A stretch of DNA of 64,000 bases, from the NCBI GenBank assembly GCA_029378245.1, contig JARKIF010000045.1, positions 343,980 through 407,979 on the forward strand, read 5' to 3'. The translations under genes were made by a program, and so were the position numbers. This document shows, in pieces, positions 11,046 through 21,649 of the stretch (position 1 is its first letter; each line of letters begins with the position of its first letter). This DNA comes from Roridomyces roridus. Lineage: Eukaryota > Basidiomycota > Agaricomycetes > Agaricales > Mycenaceae. A model generated the notes under the pieces. The model saw nothing but the letters and a program-made list of their open reading frames with translations. It was not told the DNA's origin and ran no database searches.

Positions 11046-12403
11046 TAGTGTTGCCGTCGAGGTGAGTCCAAATCGGTGTGGAGCTCGACTCGGGCAACGA
11101 GTTGATGGACTCGAGTAAACGAGCCGATGTCGAGTTGGTGTCGAGTCGGCAACTGTTGGTGATGGGCTGCCTATTCTGGCAACGGACCATCATTTCGTCC
11201 TATTTTGTCCTGCATTACATGATGGCATCTGATGACATTGCCTTATGCAGCGGCTGATCAGCCACGTGAGACAACTCGGCACTAACTCACTCCTGACTTT
11301 TCGCCTCACACGTGCCGCTCGATATGGCAATTTGATGGGGGCAGTGAAAGGCTGTGCGTTCGGCAAACATTGCGGCGGTCATCTGTGCCGCTCCTGGCCG
11401 TTGGCTGTTTGTTGACAAACATCACGTCGCTTCCCTCCTCCCTTCTCCAGCCACATCTCCTCCTCCTCCCTCCTCCTCACCACGACGATGCCCTCTGTTG
11501 ACAGGTGTACATACCGCAAGAACAAGCCAAAGCTTGCACCCCTACAAAGTCGTGGCGGAAAGCATCCAGGCAGATCCTACGTGGTTGTGAGTGACAATGA
11601 CTACCCCGCTTTAACGAATCTCGCCGGCTTGCAGTGCGAGAAGCACCCATGAGTCTACTTCCGATGGCTTCCTGTCGATTTTCGTCTCAGCGAGACGCCC
11701 GTTGCCGCGCAGCACGCCCCTCAATCCGCCTCGTCTGGCTCCGCCACCATTTGTTCCACGCCCTCTGCCTCGTCCTCTGGGAACTTCGACACGCTCGCCC
11801 GTGAGAAGCGCGAGATCCGCACCAACCTGGCTGCTCTGCAGGCCCAGGCGTCCCGTTCCCTTGCAGCTATGGCAAAGACCACCTTCATTCGGGTGACTTG
11901 GCTCGAGGACGGTTCTCCTGCCGTGGTCGAGGGTGTGCAGACGCCGGCGTGGCCTTACTGGAAGTGGGACGAGGCCACCGCTTGTCGCTTCCTCCACAGC
12001 CGGCGTTTGCTTTCCACTACCCATACCCTCCCGCACCCGTATTCTCCTTATCCCGCACAACATCCCTATATCCCCCTCCGGATTCATTCCAAACTACTAC
12101 ATTACACACCCCCACCCTCCTAATACGTAGCTACTACGCTAATTGATGTACTTGAGCACAATTCGACTTTGATTCGACTTAGCGAATATTTGACGTGTGC
12201 CGTGATGTGATCAATTGATAACTTGCACGCCGATGAAGCACAGCCTTTCACTGCCCCCATCAAATTACCATATCGAGCGGCACGTGTGAGGCGTAAAGTG
12301 AGCAAGTGCACTAACTCGCACTCCGCTCGGCTCGACTCGACAGATCGAGTTGGAACGAGTTGGTGACATCGGCTCAACTCAACTCAGCTCGACGGCAACA
12401 CTA
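11046..12403. mobile_element. Non-autonomous hAT-like DNA transposon, 1358 bp
   Basis: The ends read TAGTGTTGCCGTCGAG and its reverse complement, fitting the hAT terminal consensus (T/C)A(A/G)NG, and are flanked by an identical 8-bp duplication CCGGGAAC, the target length of hAT transposases. Inverted similarity continues inward. A block around 11300-11365 containing CACACGTGCCGCTCGATATG is repeated inverted at about 12235-12300, giving long imperfect arms. Both subterminal regions are rich in GAGTT/GACTCG-type short repeats, plausible transposase-binding sites. No transposase is present. The interior (about 11480-12123) contains non-self coding-like sequence. Confidence 0.85.
11653..12123 (+). 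pseudogene. Captured coding-like segment inside the hAT-like element
   Basis: An open frame of 156 codons begins directly after a TGA at 11650-11652 and includes FDTLAREKREIRTNLAALQ and MAKTTFIRVTWLEDGSP, followed by a Trp/Lys-rich PAWPYWKWDEATACRF. Amino-acid usage is protein-like rather than random. A possible upstream piece with its own start (11488, MPSVDRCTYRKNKPK) is separated by a GT-AG candidate intron. No family was recognised. It is probably a host gene fragment carried by the element. Confidence 0.35.
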
Positions 12404-12411
12404 CCGGGAAC
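12404..12411 (+). repeat. Right 8-bp target site duplication of hAT-like element
   Basis: CCGGGAAC, identical to 11038-11045. Confidence 0.85.
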
Positions 12412-13137
12412 GGGTACCCCGTCAGCCAAGGAACCGGACCCGGACCCGGCCGTCAAAATTGTGGCTTCAGAGGGCTGTACGGCCGGGCCGGAACTCGTCG
12501 TGACGGCTCGTTGACCCGTCATTTTGACGGTCGGGTCGGAGCCCTACTTAGACTGTAGAAGACCATGCCCACGGGATACTGTTTGATTTTGAAGCGAGCC
12601 GGGGGTCCCATGTCAAGTCACTGGCAGATGTTCGACAACATTCTGGCAGTCTGGCACCAGACACGCCAGAGCTTCAGTTACTGCCAGCAGCCAGAACGTG
12701 CCAGTAAGATTACATTTTCCTGATGCAGTCGGATTGTGCCAAAATATACTTTCTGTCTGATTTATCTGTTTACTGTGTTCGCCTGGCTTGGTCATGAATC
12801 CTCTGCCCAGGGTCACTCTGCTTACTCATCCTCCTGTCACTGGACTATCAGGACCACTGAATATCTGCCGGTGTCACCATCTGATTTACTGAATTACCAT
12901 ATTTTGCTGTTACTGTACAGCCGCCGTATTTTATCTGTTGAGCGGATTTGGTGCTTGATTGCTCCCATTCAGCATCATTGACCATTTTCCCTCACTCATT
13001 CAACTTGTGTGGCCAACGACAAGCCTGATCAAATTCCGAATAATATTTTTATACATTGTCACAAGGTGTGCTCTCAATAGTGCCCACCGGGGCCTGTCCG
13101 AGGACCAAGAGCGACGAGTTGTATTCCACCACACATG

Positions 13138-13395
13138 TACAGCTGTTTTCAAAACAGTATACGGGTTTTGATGCAGCGCTCCACCTTCATTTGTGTTGAC
13201 CTCTGTATGCCGGCGCGTCTGCTTCGACTCCACTCGCCTGCCCGGAAAGGGAAATGCCGTCTAGCCATGGCACAGCTCTCAATTGAGTTGTGGAGTTGAG
13301 TGGAGCGGAAGCTCGACTCTCCGTCAAACAAAGGTCAGCAAAAATGTACGTGGAGCGGGGCTCCAAACCCGTATACTGTTTTGAAAACCGCTGTA
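13138..13395. mobile_element. Short foldback (MITE-like) element, 258 bp
   Basis: A 31-nt left arm at 13138-13168 is matched at 30 of 31 positions by the reverse complement of 13365-13395. The shared core is TTTTCAAAACAGTATACGGG. Similarity continues more loosely for about 30 nt inside both arms (GCTCCAC, TGACCT). There is no protein-coding capacity. A clean target duplication is not visible: ACATG lies to the left and ACATA to the right. Confidence 0.6.
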
Positions 13396-14488
13396 ACATA
13401 TTCGACCTACGGGCTGAACATAATGAGTCGCAGCGGCGAGGCCCGATTGTGTTGCACCCTGCTGATTATCAATGATAGGCACCATGGTAGTAGCTTGGCA
13501 GTGACCCGGAACAGCCGGTGGCTCGGCAAACAGGAAGCACCGGCAAGACAGCCGTATACGGTACGGATTAGTCTGCTGTCAAACACGCCCGTCTGGCAGG
13601 GGCCACCCAATCGACGTCATCACCCAAAAGGGATGTGTCACGTGGTCCTTTTTTCGTGTCAGTTCGAGCCTGCCGCTCGTCGACTATTTTTTTGAGCTTA
13701 AATACTTGCCGAATACACTCCACGCTGGGCAGAAATTGAAAGGAATGTGATACTGAGTAAGTATACTACCACCAGCAGTGAAAGGGATCATAGTAGATGA
13801 CACAGATTGGGTTGGGCTCATTAGTCTGCCGCCAATACAGGAATACAGGGCACCCCTCCCGAGTTCTAACCGCCTTCGTCTTGAAAATCCTTCGCTCCGC
13901 CTCCCAATTCATGTGAATAACAGTACATCGAGGACGCGACAATGTCTCAGCGCCAAATGTCTGTACGTAGCCGGTGGAAAGCAGGAGATCACGCACTCCG
14001 CCGTCGGTGTGCGTAGTCAGACAATCGTGTGCGCAGTGATGAGGGACGAAGAGGGTGGAGCGGCGAGAGAACTCTGTGGCACCGATGCTGTCGGCACAGG
14101 TAACAGACTCAATTCTCCTCCACATGGACGGATCTGGGTAGAGAGTATGAGGGAAATGGACAGAGAAGGAGTGCCAGTAACACACCTGAAACCCAATACC
14201 AACATCCTCCAATGGTAATTGTGTCGCGTACGGTCCCCCGTCACCTATCAAGTTCAGCGGGTAGCATGTTCACGGATCAGAAGTCATACGGCGATCACAT
14301 CAAATTTCTATATTTGGCAGTCCGGCATCCCGGAGTGATCACGGATCACGGAAAATTTGGCGAATGTATGCTTTCCGAGGCCAGAAAACTGTTTGCCACC
14401 GTCACCACTGCCAAATAGGTTCAGTTCAGGGGCCGCCGTTACCCGTCACCTGAACGTACGGTCAAAATAGTACAGTATACCTGGGTAG

Positions 14489-14546
14489 GGTGCACATTAT
14501 AATATGCACCACCCCTGGAAAAGCAAGGTGCACAATATAATGTGCA
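14489..14546. repeat. Pair of near-palindromes built on GTGCACATTATAAT
   Basis: GGTGCACATTATAATATGCACC (14489-14510) and TGCACAATATAATGTGCA (14529-14546) are each nearly self-complementary and are related to one another. They lie about 260 bp beyond the stop of the NACHT-ankyrin gene. Confidence 0.55.
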
Positions 14547-14806
14547 ATTGTGGCCAGACCCGTGCACATTCAAATAATGGGACTACTGGGACTGGTGCGC
14601 GACAAGACTATATGTCGCCCTTCTAGCTGATCACAGTTCATACATACCTTTATCTAGGTGGAAACAATACACCCTAATAGGGTACCTTAATCATCTGCCT
14701 GTAGTGCTGATCACTGGTAAGTATTTCACGGTTTTGCTACAGATGACACATGGCTGAGATATCAACAGTGCCAGTTTCTGCTGATGGGGGCAACAGACAT
14801 GCAGAG

Positions 14807-17800
14807 TCAAAAAAAGCATTCAGGATCCAATGCAGTGAGGTATGAATCTGAATCTGTGGAATCATCAGAGCCAGATGAGTGGGATCCATCTGAATCATTG
14901 TCGACAGGGCCAAATGATGGTCCAGGTTGTCTGAGCAGCTTGGCAATGTCAAGGTGGCCATTTGAGGAGGCAAATTCCACTGGAGTCCAGCCATTGTCCT
15001 CCTTAGCAACATCGACTGATGCTCCATGTTCAAGAAGCAGCTTTGCAATGTCAGAGTGGCCATAGCGGGAGGCATAGAGCAGCAGTGTCCAGCCATCCTC
15101 CTTAGCAACATTGACTGATGCCCCATGTTCAACAAGCAGCTTTGCAATGTCGAAGTGGCCATACGAGCAGGCATAGAGCAACGGAGTCCAGCCATCCTCT
15201 TTAGCAACATTGACTGATGCCCCATGTTCAACAAGCAACTTTGCAATGTCGAAGTGGCCATACCAGGAGGCATAGAGAAGCGGAGTCCAGCCATCCTCCT
15301 TAGCAACATCGACCGATGCCCCATGTTCAACAAGCAACTTTGCAATGTCGAAGTGGCCATACCAGGAGGCATAGAGCAGCGGAGTCCAGCCATCCTCCTT
15401 AGCAACATCAACTGATGCCCCATGTTCAACAAGCAGCTTTGCAATGTCAAAGTGGCCATAGCGGGAGGTATAGAGCAGCGGAGTCCAGCCATCTTCCTCA
15501 GCAACATCAACTGATGCTCCATGCTCAACAAGCAGCTTTGCAATGTCAAGGTAGCCATTGCGGGAGGCAAGGTGCAGTGGAGTCCAGCCATCCTCTTTAG
15601 TAACATCAACATGTTCAACAAGCAGCTTTGCAATATCAAGGTGACCGTGTCGGGTGGCAAGGTGCAGCGGAGTCCAGCCATCCTCCTTAGCAACATCAAC
15701 TAATGACCCATGTTCAACAAGCAGCTTTGCAATGTGGAAGTGGCCATACCAGGAGGCATAGAGCAGCGGAGTCCAGCCATCCTCCTTAGCAACATTGACT
15801 GATGCTCCATGTTCAACAAGCAGCTTTGCAATGTCAAGGTGGCCATAGCGGGAGGTATAGAGCAGTGGAGTCCAACCATCCTCCTCAGCAACATCAACTG
15901 ATGCTCTATGGTCAACAAGCAGCTTTGCAATGTCAAAGTGCCCATACCGGGCGGCATAAAGCAGCGGACTCCAGCAATCCTCTTGAGCAACATAGACATG
16001 TTCAACAAGCAACTTTGCAATGCCAAGGTGGCCATACCGGGTGGCAAGGTGCAGTGGAGTCCAGCCATCCTCCTCAGCAGCATTGACTGATGCCCTATGT
16101 TCAACCAGCCGGTTTGCAATGTTACGGTTTGCAATGTTACCGTGTCCATACTGAGAAGCATAGAGCAGGGGAGTCAAGCCATCCTTCTCAGCAACCCAGA
16201 CTGATGCCCTATGTTCAAGAAGCAGCTTTGCAATGTCAGGGTTGCAGTTACAGGAGGCATAGAGCAGCGGAGTCCAGCCATCCCTGTCTGCAACATCAAC
16301 TGATGCCCCATGTTCAACAAGTAGCTTTGCAATGTCAAGATAGCCATACCGGGTGGCAAAGTGTAGTGGAGTCCAGCCATTCTCTTCTGCAACCTTGACT
16401 GATGCCCCATGCTTCACAAGCAGCTGTGCAATGTCAAGGTGGCTATACCGGGTGGCAAGGTGCAGTGGAGTCCAGTGATCCTCCTCTGCAGCATTGACTG
16501 AGGCCTCATGTTCAACAAGCAGCTTCGCAATGTCAAAGTGGCCATGTCGGGTGGCAAGGTGCAGGGGGGTCCAGCCATTCCTTTCTGCAACATTGACTGA
16601 GGCCCCATGTTCAACAAGCAGTTTTGCTATGTCAAGCTGGTTATACAAGGAGGCAAGGTGCAGGGGGGTCCAGCCATTCCTGTCTGCAACATCGACTGAG
16701 GCCCCATGTTCAACAAGCAGCTTTGCAATGTTATGGTGGCCATACTGAGAGGCACAGAGCAGCGGAGTCCTGCCTTTCCCGTCTGCAACATTGACTGATG
16801 CTCCATGTTCAACAAGCAACTTTGCAATGCCAAGGTAGCCATTCTCAGAGGCACAGAGCAGCAGAGTCCTGCCATGCCAGTCTGCAGCATTGACTGATGC
16901 TCCATGTTCAACAAGCAGCTTTGTAATGTCCAGGTGGCCATACCAGGCCAGCTGCAGCAGAGTCTGGCCATTCGCCTCAGCTACATCAACTGATGCCCCA
17001 TGTTCTATGAGCAGCTTTGCAATGTCCAGGTGGCCATACCAGGAGGCAAGGTGCAGTGGAGTCTGGCCATTCCTCCCTGCAGTCTCAACTGATGCTCCAT
17101 GTTCAACAAGCAGCTTCACAATTCCAAGGTGGCCATCTCGGGACGCGGAATGCAATGAAGTCTGGCCATACCCGTCAATGACATCAACTGGCATCTTCCT
17201 ATCAACAAGCAAAGCCAATACCCCTCTTTGAAACCCCATTTGTGTGCACATAGATATTGCTGGTAAAGTGTGGTCATTCCATCCCCGTAATTTACACAAC
17301 ACACTGTATTGGCTACTTCCATCCTCAAGCAGATTCATTGTTGATGGGATTAGCTGCTCCTGGTCTCTTGCATCACAGTTCCTCATGTGATTGAACCAGT
17401 GTTGAGAAGCATATGCTGCAAGTGGGTACTCCACCTCACGTTGCCAATCCACCTCACTTTGCCAAGCCAGGTAATGATCATTTTCTGAAAACACAAGGAG
17501 ATAACGGATACAAGTCTGTGCAATGAACTTTTGTGAGATACTCCTGCTGAGATCAAGAATGGATCCATGCTCTTGATAAAACTGTTGGGAAAGGACATAG
17601 TCTCGCACAGAAGAGTGTGCAAAACTGATTAATTCACGGTGATATTCATTGGTGTTTATCACAATGAGGCCGTCAAGGATGTTGAAAAGTCTTGAGTTAC
17701 CTGACCGTCTTTGAGGATGATAGACCGATGTCTTAAGATCAGAAAAGTCAAAATTGGCCAGGTCCAAGCGAAAAGCAAGGGCATCTGCAAGCTCCTCTGG

Positions 17801-19181
17801 TGATAGCTCTCTCTGTGAAAACACAAGCCACCGTAGTATTGCTTGAATGAAAACAGATGGCAGTTTTGGCTCCTCCTTTGCACGTTTTAGGAAACGGCTG
17901 TAGATGCTGAAGAGATCAGCTGGCAGAACTGCAAGGATCTCATCCCATTCATCCTCCCAATGACAATGACCTAGCTCAATGATGAAGCAAGCTGCCATGC
18001 GGAACCTGCTTGCATGCTTAGTTTAGGCTGAGGCTTTACATAAATCTGACTCACATTCCATTGCTCTGTTTCACAATTTGTTTGGTGACTGTTTGGGCAT
18101 GCTTAGAGTCACTGGACATTGCCAAAATCTTGCTGTGAACCAAGGATCTGATGTCCTCATCCAAGATTGATGCATGCAGCTGTATCAAAGGAATGCTCTG
18201 GAACCCAGTTTGGAATTGCTGGACAGGCTGACTTGTGAACAGCAGATGTAGGCCCTCTGTGGAAGAGAGCTTGTCCACAAATTCAACAAGAACTGTCCAA
18301 TCATTCTTTTGGCATTCATCCAGCCCATCCAGAACAATGTACACCTGTCCTAGTTCTCCAATCAAATTGGCAAGGAGATCTTGGAGATCTTTAATCTGTG
18401 GCTGTATTTTGCCTTTTCCCAGTGTTTCATGAAATGTTGAAAGAATGCCGTGTGAAGTGGATGACATCTCAGAGAGCTGCCAGACAATTGAGCGCAACAT
18501 AATGTTCAGGCTCTGTCTGTCATTCCTGAAGTCAAAAAAGAAATAGGAGACTGCTTTGCCACTCTTGACAAGGTTGTCAATGAGTGTTGAGCTATTCATG
18601 TCAGCAGAGATAGTGCCTTGCAACGGTCAAGTACCTGAGTACACTTTTCCCAGTTCCAGCTGAAATTGATTAGATATGATGAGCATTGAAACAGAAACAA
18701 AGCCAACATACAAATTCCCTGGATCCACAAACTACCAGGTGTCCTGGTCCAACTAATGAGCTGATCGTGCTGAAGCAGCCAAGTCCCAGTATCCTTGTAG
18801 CGGAGCTCTTGCAGCTGATGTTGTCTGTCCTGTGTATTGGGAGGATTTCCCAACCACTTGTACAGATCATCATTGGATCTATACAAAGATGAGACCAAGA
18901 TCTATGCCTAGAGAAAATGTGATTAACCCTTGGATATTACTATCACACAATAATCAATCAACTTTGCCGAAATGGTGCCAAAAAAAGCTTACACATTGAC
19001 AATGGGGTTTCCTCCAGGACCACCGGTACCCCCCATTTCATTTCCTGCTCCACCAGCCCCCCCTGGGCCACCTATAGACACAGATTATGAATGCTCAGAA
19101 TCCGACTCTCTTGGATTTGAGTCTTGACACACCATAGACATTCACATTGCCACCTTTCCCCATTCGGTGAGTGTCAGACAT
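14807..19181 (-). pseudogene. NACHT P-loop NTPase with about 23 ankyrin repeats (NLR-like), one frame break at the Walker A motif
   Basis: Intracellular STAND/NLR-like architecture. Exons in gene order: 19133-19181, 18995-19071, 18712-18901, 18055-18659 and 14807-18005. The N-terminus has the Gly-rich GGPGGAGGAG / GGTGGPGG linker of basidiomycete NACHT proteins. Next come WLGNPP, the DTGTWLL and SWTRTPGSLWIQG blocks, Walker A GISGTGKSVL, FFFDFRNDRQS, and Walker B VYIVLDGLDEC. A helical arm follows (WEDEWDEILAVLP, LSPEELADALAFR). From about 17200 down to 14900 there are about 23 ankyrin units of 33 residues with consensus DGWTPLLYAS-YGHFDIAKLLVEHGASVDVAKE. The tail is acidic (DNDSDGSHSSGSDDS). 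Exon phases leave one extra nucleotide between GKSVL and TISADMN (about 18610-18640); only an implausible 28-nt intron would rescue it. It is otherwise undamaged, so it is a recent pseudogene, an unusual splice, or a sequence error. Confidence 0.75.
14930..17210 (-). repeat. Tandem 99-bp (33-codon) ankyrin-coding repeats
   Basis: About 23 head-to-tail copies within the NACHT-ankyrin gene. Neighbouring copies in the C-terminal half (about 15080-15500) differ by only a few bases, and residues DGWTPLLYASWYGHFDIAKL recur. At least two units lack three codons of the GAS segment. One unit (about 16100-16145) carries a 15-bp internal duplication, GNIANRNIANR in protein. Confidence 0.85.
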
Positions 19182-21640
19182 CATAAAGCTGATCTGCAGA
19201 TTGTCATCCAATGGAGCGTGAAGGTAAACAGTGCCGCTCACCGCAAGTAGAGAACTCAGAAAGGTGATGGTAGGAAGCAACGAGGATGCCAGCGTGCAGG
19301 CACAAATCTGCACAAACTTTCTCATGATCCAAGAGAATTCCAAATCGGGAATGATTAAATTTTGTAACGAAACAGCTGTACAAGACGGAGCTGGCGACAT
19401 GTAAACGAGAGAGGATAAAGCAGTACCATCTGAATACGGGATAGTAGCATCTGAGCATTCCACCTAATCATCCACGCCGCATACGGAGTGTCGAGACTCG
19501 AGGGTCTGTAAAAGAGACTACACGCCGCACGGACACGGCAACGATGCGGTGGGATATGATCTCGACCCTTCTTGACCGGGCCACAGCACAGGATGTGACC
19601 GCCGGCGAGGCGGCCGGGGTCTATTGGAACTTGCCCGTCAAAACAAGAGAAGCAGAGACATTCGAGGGTTACACCTACATTATGCCGGATGCATCCTTCT
19701 CGCAGCCTGCACCGAGCTCGATACGTCAAGGCGCCGCAAGACGAGCTTTACTTGAATATCTTCGGAGATCACCATCCTCCTTCCTTCATCAAGCAGGCAC
19801 TGCATTAGACTGCTCATATTACACAAGCGACATGTAAGTCGTCCCCAGGGTCGAAAGAGATGAGGACAACGTCGTGGAGGACCATGCCGTTGGTCTGATG
19901 CAAGAGAAACGGCCGTCCCCCACAGGGTTGCGGATACACGGCTGTCGATGGATAGCGAGAAATCTGCAGACTGAGACACTATCAGCCAAGATCGAGGAGG
20001 ACGGGAGAAAACGCACAGGCTCCCCGTCCGCTGGAAGACAGACCCCTGAATCATATTCGGCGGTGTACCAGGCATCGGCGGCCGTAAGAGCGGAGACATA
20101 GTACGCTGCCGCTCGAGTGCTGCTGGGACCACAAGCACGTTGTCGTCGACAGACTAGCACCAGAGGAGATATCCGGCGTGCGAGTGCGATTAGATGGGTG
20201 TAGCTGCGCCGCTGTTACTCCCAGCACTGGCGGAAAGCGCGTGGTGCCCAGGGGATACTTGATCGGGTCTTGGTCTAGCGTGGCTAGGGAGACGTGTCGG
20301 TCGAGGAGCGAGACCGGACGGACCACAAAAAAGGACGTCGGACGAGGGCAACGGCAGGCAGAGTATGCTGTCCAAAGGCGACTGCTGGGGTCTTCGGGAC
20401 GGTGATGGGTGCAACGCAAATGGAGGCGGATACGTCGGCTCTGGCGGTTCTGGACCTGCGTGCCCCGAAGGTCCCAGACTTTGTTTTCCGCTTCTCCAAG
20501 CTTTTCAGCCTCGACTGGGCGTCCATGGTGTGCCCGCGGAAGATCTTGCTCGCGGCGCGATGGTCAGATGCGAGGACATCCGAGGGGGCCGGGGAATCTT
20601 GCCCGACTCCACTTGGTTGCCAGTTACGATATCGCGTGGAGGAGGCGGACGGGAATCTTCGTCTCCGAAGGAGAGTCGTCGTGTGTAGCGAAGCGGGACA
20701 TCGGCGCCAATAGGCGTGAGCTGAGGCGAGGATGAGGGACGCGCTGAGCGGGCGTGGTGGCGAGATAGTACTCCAGAGCTGTTTCGAGTGTCTCCGTCTC
20801 GAGCTGCTAGACGATTCATAAACAGACGTGGGGCCAGCAAGGAATAGACACACGTACGTCATTACCTGCTCCAGCTCAATGCCTCCGGTCCCCTCATCTT
20901 GGTGTGGATTCAATGGACCTTGCGCGGCGTCTTCTTGTGCGTGAGCTGTGTCGAGCCATGAAATCTGAATGATGCGAGTGAGATTCCGAAGGGTCGTCGG
21001 ACATGGAAGTGCGAACCATTGGGACCCTACGAAGGCGTCATACGCGCCGCAGAGGGTGTGGGTCATAGCATGGCTGGAGCTCGTCGACATTGGGAGATAG
21101 TGACAGCCGTCGGACACGGATGTAGAGCCTTTGGGGCAGACATGGGTCGTCAGTCTTCAGGGAGTCCTCGTGCGTGTATGAGCCATCGGATGGCTTCTCG
21201 AGTCGACACTGGCCACATGGAAAATGAAATCCGGAGACAATGGCAGCTGCGGCTGCAACGACATGGTGAGTGAGGGAATCGGTGTGACGAATGCGGGAAC
21301 CCACGGGAAGCTCTGCTTTTCGCATTCACCACGGCGTTGAGGCTCGCGAGGGCTTGCGACTGAGAGGACTGACTGTGACGGCGTGGCAGTGACGGCGCTT
21401 TTGATCCGCGATAACTATGTTCCCGACACTCAAGTTGAGCTCAAGTCTTCTGGGTTTCTCTGTTGCCGAACTTGACCTGAGGACACCTCTTGGATCTACA
21501 TAAGTGCCTCGTCCGGAGCATTTTGTCAGCATCTGATAATCCCGCACGACGCAGACTCGACGCAGACCAGGAAACAAGACTCCGAGACGTTCGCGGCGCG
21601 CGCAACGGGTTTCGTTGGACTTCTGAAGCCCAGAACACCA
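19182..21640. other. Unidentified, probably decayed coding region
   Basis: Long overlapping frames occur on the minus strand (for example 20284-21117 and 19680-20138), with protein-like pieces such as TRRLSFGDEDSRPPPPRD, LEQQLETETLETALEYYLA and PAALERQRTMSPLLRPP. These pieces are spread over different frames with no consistent intron solution. One candidate intron (rough position 20818-20870) begins GTAATG and ends CTAG. I recognise no family. It could be an eroded multi-exon gene on the minus strand. Confidence 0.3.
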
Positions 21641-21649
21641 TGCTCGTCT

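Larger units (their letters stand above)
12412..14806. other. Gene-poor repeat-rich region
   Basis: No supported gene. Frames of about 150 codons are open on both strands at 13766-14251, but neither shows a motif or splice support. The region holds clustered CTGGCA/TGCCAG motifs (about 12618-12705), the foldback element, and two AT-centred palindromes (14489-14510, 14529-14546). It separates the hAT-like element from the 3' end of the NACHT-ankyrin gene. Confidence 0.5.

Noticed and set aside
13766..14251. Overlapping 161- and 146-codon frames on opposite strands
   Set aside because: No motif, no splice support, and both strands equally open; treated as chance.
14737..15699. 320-codon minus-strand frame rich in MLLRRMAGL repeats
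   Set aside because: An off-frame reading of the 99-bp ankyrin repeats; periodic because the DNA is periodic.
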